Origin: Deltaproteobacteria bacterium
GTDB lineage: Bacteria; Desulfobacterota; Desulfobacteria; Desulfobacterales; C00003060
Assembly: GCA_003647435.1 (NCBI GenBank)
Contig: QMMV01000093.1
Location: 1 to 7,418, forward strand
Reading direction: 5' to 3'
DNA: 7,418 nt
Numbering within the stretch: position 1 is the stretch's first letter; every line of letters begins with the position of its first letter. Both the position numbers and the translations under genes were made by a program. Below are positions 1 to 6,210 of the stretch, piece by piece. Below the pieces are notes generated by a model. That model saw only the letters and a list, made by a program, of their open reading frames with translations. It searched no databases and was not told the DNA's origin.

Positions 1-1
1 A

Positions 2-70
2 GATCTCGAGATGGTCACGCCCTGGCGACCGATGGAATTTGATGAAAAAGGCAATCTCTGCAGCCTGTAA
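2..70 (+). CDS. C-terminal fragment of an unidentified protein
   Basis: An open frame enters from the left edge and runs 22 codons to a TAA at 68-70. It ends with residues PWRPMEFDEKGNLCSL. The other two plus frames are less convincing: frame 1 stops at about position 42. The residue mix (charged, with a plausible hydrophilic C-terminus) fits the tail of a real gene, and the DNA changes at once after the stop into repeat-like spacer. I do not recognise the family, and 22 residues are too few to assign one. It lies on the same strand as the alkyltransferase gene, but 388 bases separate them, so a shared operon is unlikely. Confidence 0.4.
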   Translation, partial: DLEMVTPWRPMEFDEKGNLCSL

Positions 71-458
71 GGGAACTTAGTTCGCTTCGCTCACAATTGG
101 TCGAGTGGTCAAGTAGTTGATTAGTCCTGTGGTTCAAGGACGTTACGACTCGACAACTTGACTATTTGTATCAGTTTAGATTTTTGAAAATATTATTGTG
201 TATGTCTGTTTTTAAAAGAGCTAAAGTGTTACGACTATTTAACTACTCGATTAAAATCGACGGAAGTTCAATTACTTAACTATAGACATGTTATTAATGA
301 AAGGCGTGTACGGGAATGTATCGATCGAAAAGGCCGAGGGCATAGCAGACCGGGTTCGGGGACTGAACCGGGACGCTGTAGGGGTGATTTATGAGTCGCC
401 CTGACGGGCAAGTACGGGAAAACCTCAAAACAACGGTCAACGGTGCACGGTTATCAAC
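71..458. other. 388-base spacer: degenerate words, AT-rich stretch, GC-rich island
   Basis: No convincing intact gene lies here. The left part holds short related words in both orientations: GTCGAGT (100-106), GTCAAGT (108-114), ACTCGAC (148-154), ACTTGAC (156-162), and TTACGACT at both 143-150 and 229-236. About 168-296 is AT-rich. About 297-424 turns abruptly GC-rich and contains small potential hairpins (353-357 with 365-369; GCCC 398-401 with GGGC 406-409) and a direct repeat GTACGGGAA (308-316 and 412-420). The last 27 bases before ogt are made of CAACGGT-like words. I found no good sigma70 promoter: the best -35/-10 pairs match only 3-4 of 6 positions each. The GC-rich part may be a decayed gene. 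Confidence 0.6.
99..254. repeat. Degenerate GTCGAGT/GTCAAGT word cluster
   Basis: GTCGAGT and GTCAAGT stand side by side at 100-114. Their exact reverse complements ACTCGAC and ACTTGAC stand side by side, in the same relative order, at 148-162. A related block starting TTACGACTATTTAACTACTC lies at 229-248, echoing TTACGACTCGACAACTTGAC at 143-162. The words are too irregular for a classic tandem repeat or a CRISPR. They look like an eroded family of short intergenic repeats. Function is unknown. Confidence 0.5.
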
Positions 459-1049
459 ATGTTTTACCGCCACATATTCCCCACATCCTTTGGATATGCT
501 GGTATCCTGTTTCAAACCAGGCCGTTTCTTGTAAAGCGAATATTGCTACCACATTGGAACAAAGCCGGCCTTCTTGCTCGAACTGCCTCCTGCAGCGAGA
601 AAAAGCGGGCCGGCTTCACTCAAGACCTCTCTCCCTGCCCGAAAGAGGAAGTCCCAGGGGAATGTCTTCGCCTCTCTGCCAATATACAGGCATACTTCAG
701 GGGAAAACCGATAAAGACAAACTGGACATTCCTCGATATCAGCGGACTTACACCACTGCAACATTCCGTGCTGGAGGCTGTAGCAGATGTTGCTTATGGA
801 GAGGTGAAAACATACAGTGAGATAGCGGCAGAGATTGGGCGCCCGAGGGCTGCCCGATTTGTGGGCACAACCCTCGCCTCTAACCCGTTTCCTGTTCTCA
901 TCCCGTGCCACCGCATCATCCGTGCAGACGGCTCAGCAGGTGGCTTTTCAGGGGGAACCAACCTTAAAGAACGCTTGCTGACCCTGGAAAGACGTCTTCT
1001 TTGCACACACCGCAGGCCGTGCAGCGGCCTGCAGCACAGGGTGGAGTAG
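459..1049 (+). CDS. ogt: Methylated-DNA--[protein]-cysteine S-methyltransferase (O6-alkylguanine-DNA alkyltransferase)
   Basis: This 196-residue suicide DNA-repair protein would transfer alkyl groups from O6-alkylguanine (and O4-alkylthymine) to its own cysteine. The active site PCHR is at residues 149-152, so C150 is the acceptor. The DNA-binding helix-turn-helix is about 118-136, with Y119 and R133 at the positions of the base-flipping tyrosine and arginine finger, and N142 before the active-site strand. GGFSGG (161-166) and K170-E171 complete the core. Residues 1-80 fit the variable N-terminal ribonuclease-like domain (FGYAGIL near 11-17, a typical beta hairpin), which supports the ATG at 459. 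No Shine-Dalgarno precedes it; the leader is CAACGGT-type repeat DNA. The last 29 codons overlap the convergent radical-SAM gene. The residues after about 178 exceed the usual core and are probably a dispensable tail. The symbol ogt is used for the single-domain class. Confidence 0.93.
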   Translation: MFYRHIFPTSFGYAGILFQTRPFLVKRILLPHWNKAGLLARTASCSEKKRAGFTQDLSPCPKEEVPGECLRLSANIQAYFRGKPIKTNWTFLDISGLTPLQHSVLEAVADVAYGEVKTYSEIAAEIGRPRAARFVGTTLASNPFPVLIPCHRIIRADGSAGGFSGGTNLKERLLTLERRLLCTHRRPCSGLQHRVE

Positions 1050-2712
1050 TTTCTGCGCGAAGAGATTTCCGATATTCGCTGATGAGATAAGACTTCTTTA
1101 TCCCATGGTCAATGAAGTCCCACGGGAGGACTTCATCAAAGGAACGCTTCCTGTAGACGTAAAAATCAGGATTTAGAACAGACTCCTTGAGAATTCTGGC
1201 CCAGTTTCCACTGTTTTCATGTGCAGCCACCAACAGGTCAGCCGTACGCCGATCTCCACGGGAAAGCAACGCCTGAATGTACGCCCATCTGGGTATATCG
1301 GCATGTACCTGCACATTTGCCACCCGCCTGAGCCCATCCTTTACATGCTTGATCTTCGCTTTCAGAATGTTGATATCTTCAAAGGGAACCCACTGAAAGG
1401 GCGTGAAGGGCTTTGGGATAAAGGAGTTCAGGCTGACGGTTATCCGTCCTATCTTTTGCCTCTTTCGACTTGCCTTCAAAAACCGGTGTTTTACCTTCTT
1501 GCACAGCGTCACAACTGCTTCTACATCTGCCATGGTCTCAGTGGGAAGACCAACCATAAAATAAAGCTTTATGTTCGGGATACCCGCACGGACCAGAAAC
1601 TCAACGGCGGTGAGGAGAGTATCCTCAGAGATCCCTTTGTTGATTACGCGGCGCATCCGTTCCGAGCCGCCGTCAGGCGCAATCGTTGCCGTCTTAACAC
1701 CGGTTTGATTGAGGATTTCCAGGAACTCCGGCCTCAGACCGTCTGCCCTGAGGGAACTGAAGGAAAGTTGAACGTTCGCATCCAGGGCACTCCGGCAAAT
1801 TGAGGCTATGTCCGGCACATCTGAGACTGCAGCCGCTACCAGCCCTATCTTTTTTGCACGCAACGCCGCTTCCCGCAAAGATTTTTCCAGGTTGGTCCTT
1901 GATCTGAACCTTGGCGGGCGATACACGAATCCGGCGGCGCAAAACCGACAGCCATGCGGGCACCCCCGACCTGCTTCTATCAGACAGGTATTATCAAAGG
2001 TGGTGTTCGGGGTGAGAATTGTGCTGCGAGTATCACAGGAAGAAAGGTCTCTAACAAAGGGCCGTTGAATCCTGGCCGGAAAGTCATCCTCCGGCAAGAA
2101 TTCCGCAATTGTGCCATCCGGTGCGTAACTCACACGGTATAATGCAGGGACATAGGTGCCGGGAACCTCTCTGGCAAGCGCTTCAAGGACATCCTCTTTA
2201 CAAGCATGCTCTTTATAGACATCAAAGAATGCCGGCAGAATCGCTTCTGCCTCTCCTATCAGAAAGCAATTCACAAATGGTGCTATAGGTTCAGGATTGA
2301 GTAAGCTGGTTACTCCCCCTGCGATGATCAGGGGATGGGGGGTATTCCTCTCTGAGGCCCACAGGGGGAGCCCAGCTTCTGCCAGGATGGTCAGGAGGTG
2401 GGGATAATCGTTTTCAAAGGCAATCGAAAAGGCAATAATGTCAAAATCAACCAGTGGTCTGCCGGATTCCAGCGACCGGATGCTGTTACGTCTTTTAGTG
2501 CTCTGTTCAGGGAGAAAAACCCTTTCACATACCACATCTTCAAGGTCATTTATAAGGCGGTATACCGTCTGAAAACCAAGATTCGACATCCCAAGACGGT
2601 AATAATTGGGATAAGTCAGGGCAACCGAAATCCTGCCGGCCCATTTTTTCCTTATGGTTCCGGTCTCTGCTGAAAGGAGTTCAGTGCGCCTATCGCCAGC
2701 CTTACGTGACAT
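964..2712 (-). CDS. Radical SAM protein, TIGR03960/COG1032-like, no DUF2344 partner domain
   Basis: This 582-residue protein has the radical-SAM 4Fe-4S motif CPHGCRFC, with cluster ligands C251, C255 and C258. Residues about 26-165 form a degenerate B12-binding-like domain (TYPNYYRLGMSNLG at 33-46; GGE-like LIGEAEAI at 151-158) that lacks the DxHxxG cobalamin motif. The TIM-barrel part includes PDGGSERMRRVINKG (346-360), LYFMVGLPTET (383-393) and SFIPKPFTPFQW (430-441), all typical of the TIGR03960 type. The end is cysteine-rich (C559, C564, C567, C570), which could bind a second cluster. No DUF2344 (TIGR03936) domain follows, although many relatives have one fused or next door. Substrate and reaction are unknown. 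The ATG start has no clear Shine-Dalgarno; the leader is ACGGTGAACAG-type repeat DNA. It follows ftsZ after 173 bases and may be co-transcribed. Its 3' end overlaps ogt. Confidence 0.9.
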   Translation of the reverse strand: MSRKAGDRRTELLSAETGTIRKKWAGRISVALTYPNYYRLGMSNLGFQTVYRLINDLEDVVCERVFLPEQSTKRRNSIRSLESGRPLVDFDIIAFSIAFENDYPHLLTILAEAGLPLWASERNTPHPLIIAGGVTSLLNPEPIAPFVNCFLIGEAEAILPAFFDVYKEHACKEDVLEALAREVPGTYVPALYRVSYAPDGTIAEFLPEDDFPARIQRPFVRDLSSCDTRSTILTPNTTFDNTCLIEAGRGCPHGCRFCAAGFVYRPPRFRSRTNLEKSLREAALRAKKIGLVAAAVSDVPDIASICRSALDANVQLSFSSLRADGLRPEFLEILNQTGVKTATIAPDGGSERMRRVINKGISEDTLLTAVEFLVRAGIPNIKLYFMVGLPTETMADVEAVVTLCKKVKHRFLKASRKRQKIGRITVSLNSFIPKPFTPFQWVPFEDINILKAKIKHVKDGLRRVANVQVHADIPRWAYIQALLSRGDRRTADLLVAAHENSGNWARILKESVLNPDFYVYRKRSFDEVLPWDFIDHGIKKSYLISEYRKSLRAETTPPCAAGRCTACGVCKEDVFPGSASVL

Positions 2713-2885
2713 CTATTGTCCGTTGTCTGTTCACCGTTGTCCTCCGAAACCCGAAACCTTATCTTAATATCCGTTAACCGCCGGGAAACAGGTTCACTGT
2801 CATTTCAAACTATCCAGCACCCAGCATCTGTCTTCTTCAGGCGCTCTCAGTCCGGTGGAACGGTGAGCGGTAAACAAATAGCACA
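2713..2885. repeat. Spacer between ftsZ and the radical-SAM gene built of degenerate words
   Basis: This spacer holds several short-word motifs in a row: TGTCCGTTGTCTGTTCACCG (2717-2736), CCGAAACCCGAAACC (about 2744-2758), CCGTTAACCG (about 2772-2781), CCAGCACCCAGCATC (about 2815-2829) and AACGGTGAGCGG (about 2859-2870). Each is a near-tandem pair of an octamer-like word. TCTGTTCACCG at 2726-2736 recurs exactly at 7145-7155 next to murB. I see no strong hairpin with a T-tract after ftsZ, so there is no clear Rho-independent terminator; read-through from ftsZ into the radical-SAM gene is possible. Confidence 0.5.
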
Positions 2886-4055
2886 TCAATCCGCCTTGCG
2901 CCTCATGAAAGTCGGTACATCCAGATCATCTCGATCGAGAATGATCCCGCGATAACCCCTGTAGCCGCCTCCGCTGGCCGCAGCAGCCGCTTTTTCCTGT
3001 CGGATAAAGGTCGGCTCATCTAAGTTTGCAGACTGTGCGATGTCCGCCTCCATAATATCTCGCACCTTCCCTGAAAATCTGTGCTTTTCACCGAATGTTT
3101 CAGAGCCGATGCCCGTGGCTATGACGGTGACTCTGACTTCGTCTCCAATCGCATCATCCAGCGCCGTCCCCCAGATAATGTCTGCATCATCACCGGCCTC
3201 TTTGTGAATCCTGTCTGACGCTTCTGCCATTTCGGTCAAGGTCAGATCGGGCCCGCTGGTAATATTCATTAATACACCCCGGGCGCCGGCAATAGAAATA
3301 TCCTCAAGGAGCGGATGGGAAATAGCCCTTTCAGCTGCTTCCAGTGCACGCTTTTCACCTCTCGAAATCCCGGTTCCCATAATGGCCATGCCGGCCTTTG
3401 ACATGGTGGTTCTGACATCAGCAAAGTCAAGGTTCACCAGCCCGGGTATCATGATAAGGTCGGTGATACCTTTTACAGAATGGACGAGCACCTCGTCTGC
3501 CTTTCTGAACATCTCAATCACGGTCGCGTTTCGGGATGCCAGGCCGCGAAGTCTGTCATTGGGAATCGTAATAACGGTATCGACCACATCCTTTAGTGTT
3601 TCGAGACCTTCTTCTGCCTGCTTCATTCGTTTTTTGCCTTCAAAGCTGAAAGGTTTTGTAACCACCGCTACGGTTAGGGCTCCAATTTCCTTGCCCACCT
3701 CGGCAATCACTGGGCTGGCCCCAGTGCCTGTACCTCCGCCAAGTCCAGCCGTAATAAATATCATGTGGCTGTCCTGAACTGCGTTTCTGATGGCGTCTAT
3801 ACTTTCCATCGCAGCTTGTTTCCCGATCTCTGGATTCGCCCCGGCCCCAAGGCCATCGGTCAGCTTTTCCCCGATCTGGATTTTAACCGGCGCCCTTGAG
3901 ACCTGAAGGTCCTGCGCATCGGTGTTTGCCGAAATAAATTTTACACCTTTAAGTTTCGCCTCGATCATGTTGTTAATAGCATTCCCCCCGGCTCCGCCCA
4001 CGCCGATCACCTTGATCTTGGCGGAATTTTCGCTCTCCACAAAATTAAATTTCAT
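2886..4055 (-). CDS. ftsZ: Cell division protein FtsZ
   Basis: This 389-residue bacterial tubulin polymerises with GTP into the mid-cell ring that recruits the division machinery. The first glycine-rich loop is GVGGAGGNAINNM (18-30). The tubulin signature GGGTGTG is at 106-112. The T7 synergy loop NLDFADVRT (208-216) carries the catalytic aspartates D210 and D213, which complete the GTPase site of the neighbouring subunit. A short linker (about 340-375) leads to the conserved C-terminal peptide DLDVPTFMRR (377-386), which binds FtsA and other partners. All key residues are present. I chose the ATG at 4055 because AGGAGGT lies 7 bases upstream and the protein then begins as FtsZ usually does, with about 12 residues before the first beta strand. 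A GTG at 4139 in the same frame would add 28 residues, but those are encoded by an intergenic repeat. The gene lies 83 bases after ftsA. Confidence 0.98.
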   Translation of the reverse strand: MKFNFVESENSAKIKVIGVGGAGGNAINNMIEAKLKGVKFISANTDAQDLQVSRAPVKIQIGEKLTDGLGAGANPEIGKQAAMESIDAIRNAVQDSHMIFITAGLGGGTGTGASPVIAEVGKEIGALTVAVVTKPFSFEGKKRMKQAEEGLETLKDVVDTVITIPNDRLRGLASRNATVIEMFRKADEVLVHSVKGITDLIMIPGLVNLDFADVRTTMSKAGMAIMGTGISRGEKRALEAAERAISHPLLEDISIAGARGVLMNITSGPDLTLTEMAEASDRIHKEAGDDADIIWGTALDDAIGDEVRVTVIATGIGSETFGEKHRFSGKVRDIMEADIAQSANLDEPTFIRQEKAAAAASGGGYRGYRGIILDRDDLDVPTFMRRKAD

Positions 4056-4062
4056 TTCGCCC

Positions 4063-4069
4063 ACCTCCT
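4063..4069 (-). promoter_or_regulatory. Strong ribosome binding site that fixes the ftsZ start
   Basis: Read on the minus strand, AGGAGGT is followed by 7 bases and then ATG. It matches the anti-Shine-Dalgarno sequence perfectly. It is the strongest site in the window, as expected for FtsZ, which is needed in larger amounts than FtsA or FtsQ. It argues against the upstream GTG start at 4139. Confidence 0.9.
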
Positions 4070-4085
4070 GTTCTTTGTTCGTAAG

Positions 4086-4139
4086 CCTCACAGCCTCGAT
4101 ACTCGGATTTTGCCTGAACGTGACTTTCCGTTGAGGCAC
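4086..4139 (-). repeat. Hairpin-bearing intergenic repeat, copy 1 (ftsA-ftsZ spacer)
   Basis: Read on the minus strand, this element starts at the ftsA stop codon and has an inverted repeat (TGCCTCAAC, 10-base loop, GTTCAGGCA; plus-strand 4111-4138, 8 of 9 pairs), then AAATCCGAGTATCGAGGCTG. By hand alignment without gaps it matches 43 of 54 positions of copy 2 at 7213-7266, including 15 consecutive bases (TTCAGGCAAAATCCG) as an unbroken core. The hairpin sits inside the operon transcript just ahead of the ftsZ ribosome binding site and lacks a T-tract, so it is not a classic terminator. It could affect mRNA processing or stability; that is inference. Confidence 0.75.
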
Positions 4140-5365
4140 TAAATGATATCCTTAAACCACCTTTTCATGCGGGCCATGACACGGTTGAAGATATTCCTGT
4201 CTCGAATCCTGAACTTCTTTTTTGCCTGGAACCTCGCACCATACAGGACCAATCCCACTGCCGTTGCATACATGGGGTTATTAACCACATCCACCAGCCC
4301 TCTGATCCCCATCGGTTTTCCAATACGCGTTGGAAGGTTAAAGACCGATTCCGCAACGTCCACAACGCCATCCAGTAGAGAGGACCCACCCGTAAGTACA
4401 ACTCCAGAAGTCACTGCCTCCTCCATGCCGGCTCGATAGATCTCTCTGTTAATCAGTGTAAAAATCTCTTCCACCCTCGGTTCCAGTATTTCGCCGAGGA
4501 TCTGTCTGGAAAGAGTCCTTGGTTTGCGTCCGCCTACACCAGGAACCTCAATGGTTTCATCTTTGCCGATACCGGATGTGAGGCATGTGCCATATTTTAT
4601 CTTGATCTTCTCCGCTTCTCCTATCGGAGTTCTCAATCCAACCGATATATCCTTGGTCAAATTGTTCCCTCCCAGGGCCAGTACTGACGTGTGCTTGATA
4701 CTCTTGCCCCTGAAAATAGCCAGGTCCGTCGTGCCTCCCCCAAAATCAACAAGTGCCACGCCCAGGTCTTTTTCTTCGTTGTTCAACACAGCCTCACTCG
4801 ATGCCAGAGACTGCAGGACGATGTCACACACGTCCAGGCCGGCACGGTTGGCACACTTTATTATATTGTGCGCAGAGGTTACCGCTCCGGTCACAATGTG
4901 GATTTTCGCCTCCAGGCGAACCCCCGCCATGCCTCGTGGGTCCTGGATACCGTCCTGATCGTCGACGATAAATTCCTGGGGAAGAACGTGGATGACCTCA
5001 CGATCCGGGGGAATAGCCACTGCCCGGGCTGCGTCTATGACGCGGTCTATGTCCTTTTGTGTGATCTCGTTCCCTTTCACAGCAACGATTCCGTGACTGT
5101 TGAAACCTTTTATGTGACCGCCTGCAATTCCGGCATAAACCGATGTGATTTCACACCCGCCCATCAACTCTGCTTCCTCTATTGCTCTGTTAATAGAGTC
5201 CACAGTCGATTCAATATTGACAACCACACCTTTACGGAGGCCGACGGATGAGTGTGTCCCGATCCCAACGATATCGATGCCGTCAGGATTTACCTCGCCG
5301 ACTACTGCACAAATCTTCGTTGTACCGATATCAAGACCTACGATAAGTTCTTCATTCCCTGGCAC
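4139..5365 (-). CDS. ftsA: Cell division protein FtsA, actin-like membrane anchor of FtsZ
   Basis: This 408-residue actin/Hsp70-fold ATPase tethers FtsZ filaments to the inner membrane and helps recruit later division proteins. Phosphate-1 motif DIGTTK is at 12-17, phosphate-2 motif DFGGGTTD at 207-214 and the adenosine motif LTGGSSLLDG at 324-333. The FtsA-specific 1C domain falls at about 75-165. The last 17 residues (392-408, with RVMARMKRWFKDI) form the basic amphipathic membrane-targeting helix. I chose the GTG at 5365: AAAGGAG lies 8 bases upstream, and the gap to the ftsQ stop is only 2 bases. An in-frame GTG at 5389 would add 8 residues and lies upstream of that ribosome site. The TAG stop abuts copy 1 of the hairpin repeat. 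All motifs are intact. Confidence 0.98.
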   Translation of the reverse strand: MPGNEELIVGLDIGTTKICAVVGEVNPDGIDIVGIGTHSSVGLRKGVVVNIESTVDSINRAIEEAELMGGCEITSVYAGIAGGHIKGFNSHGIVAVKGNEITQKDIDRVIDAARAVAIPPDREVIHVLPQEFIVDDQDGIQDPRGMAGVRLEAKIHIVTGAVTSAHNIIKCANRAGLDVCDIVLQSLASSEAVLNNEEKDLGVALVDFGGGTTDLAIFRGKSIKHTSVLALGGNNLTKDISVGLRTPIGEAEKIKIKYGTCLTSGIGKDETIEVPGVGGRKPRTLSRQILGEILEPRVEEIFTLINREIYRAGMEEAVTSGVVLTGGSSLLDGVVDVAESVFNLPTRIGKPMGIRGLVDVVNNPMYATAVGLVLYGARFQAKKKFRIRDRNIFNRVMARMKRWFKDII

Positions 5366-5367
5366 TT

Positions 5368-6210
5368 TTACATCTCCTTTCGATAGCACACATCCTGAAA
5401 CGAGACCCCTGCAGAAGGTCTGACCACCACTCGATCCAGATCATTCAAATCTATAGACCGGACATAAAGATGCTGATCTCCATGGCTCAAATAGGTAATC
5501 ATATCCCGCAGGCGGTTGTATTTTGACTTGTAGTTTCCGAATCCCATCTTCACCGCCAGCTTGCTGTCAAATACAAACAGAGTCAGCCCCATTGCCGGAT
5601 CCACATGAATACGATGCAGTGCATGGAGCGGCACCGCACTACCCTGGAGCTGACTAAGCCGAAGAGCCTGCATGACAGCTCGGAAAAGTCGGGCCCGCCA
5701 TGGGTGGTCGAGATCAATATCTGCAAGTGTGAGCCCCGTAACGAGAGGAACCTTCACTTGATCAGAGGGCTCAACGGATTTGAAAATCTCACCGTCTTGA
5801 TCAAGGTAGAAATGCCGACCCAAATCGAGTATGGCAATGGGTACCCTTTCCCTTATGCGAACGCGGATCGTATCAGGCAGCCGTCTTTCCACCTCAGCAG
5901 AGGAAATCCAGGGGTTGGAAAGCAACCTGTAGCGAACAGCCTTCAGGTTCAAAGATAAGATATTGTCATGCAGTTTAAGGCCGGCGGCCTTTAAGATTGC
6001 ATCACTGGAAAGCCTCCAATTTCCCTCAACGGCAATGGTACGTGTCTCAAAGTAGGCGCTCTGCGTCAGGGCATCGTGTACCAGTATAAAGAGCAGGCTT
6101 GTGGCGCCCATGCCCCCCACCACCAGCAATACCTTAAGACAGACAACGCAACGTTTTATAATGCGCGCTCGCTTCAGTGCACGACTGTTCTTATAGTAGT
6201 TTTTGTGCAC
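5368..6210 (-). CDS. ftsQ: Cell division protein FtsQ (DivIB family)
   Basis: This is a bitopic inner-membrane divisome protein that links the early ring to FtsL/FtsB and the septal synthases FtsW/FtsI. With the GTG at 6210 it has 280 residues. A basic cytoplasmic tail (1-21, many K and R) precedes one membrane segment (about 22-46, rich in V, L, I and G). The POTRA domain follows at about 53-125 (VEGNWRLSSDAIL near 61-73; NPWISSAEVERRLPDTIRV near 99-117). The FtsQ/DivIB beta domain follows (FYLDQDGEIF near 134-143; PLVTGL near 155-160). Length and domain order match the family. In-frame alternative starts are GTG 6222 and TTG 6225. I prefer 6210 because GAGGA lies 5 bases upstream. The start overlaps the murB 3' end by 20 bases, and the stop lies 2 bases before ftsA. 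Confidence 0.95.
   Translation of the reverse strand: MHKNYYKNSRALKRARIIKRCVVCLKVLLVVGGMGATSLLFILVHDALTQSAYFETRTIAVEGNWRLSSDAILKAAGLKLHDNILSLNLKAVRYRLLSNPWISSAEVERRLPDTIRVRIRERVPIAILDLGRHFYLDQDGEIFKSVEPSDQVKVPLVTGLTLADIDLDHPWRARLFRAVMQALRLSQLQGSAVPLHALHRIHVDPAMGLTLFVFDSKLAVKMGFGNYKSKYNRLRDMITYLSHGDQHLYVRSIDLNDLDRVVVRPSAGVSFQDVCYRKEM
5374..5380 (-). promoter_or_regulatory. Ribosome binding site for ftsA inside the end of ftsQ
   Basis: On the minus strand AAAGGAG is followed by 8 bases and GTG. It lies within the last codons of ftsQ, whose TAA stop falls between this site and the ftsA start. This is the arrangement expected for translational coupling, and it selects the GTG at 5365 over the GTG at 5389. 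Confidence 0.8.

Noticed and set aside
99..254. Possible CRISPR array from the repeated words
   Set aside because: Words are 7-20 bases, degenerate, in both orientations and irregularly spaced, with no constant repeat-spacer unit and no cas genes.
170..290. Sigma70 promoter for ogt
   Set aside because: The best pairs (for example TTGTAT and AATATT 17 bases apart) match only 3-4 of 6 positions in AT-rich DNA, where such matches arise by chance.
443..820. Open frame overlapping ogt in another frame
   Set aside because: The frame of 459-1049 contains every alkyltransferase motif; this one has none and is a shadow.
2290..2640. Functional cobalamin-binding domain in the radical-SAM protein
   Set aside because: The N-terminal domain resembles the B12-binding fold but lacks the DxHxxG histidine motif (GMSNLG stands there instead).
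3382..3777. Long plus-strand open frames opposite ftsZ, ftsA, murB and the radical-SAM gene
   Set aside because: They mirror codon structure of well-supported genes on the other strand and have no recognisable domains or ribosome sites.
4056..4139. Upstream GTG start for FtsZ, giving 417 residues
   Set aside because: The added segment is encoded by an intergenic repeat also found at 7213-7266, and a perfect ribosome site points to the ATG at 4055.
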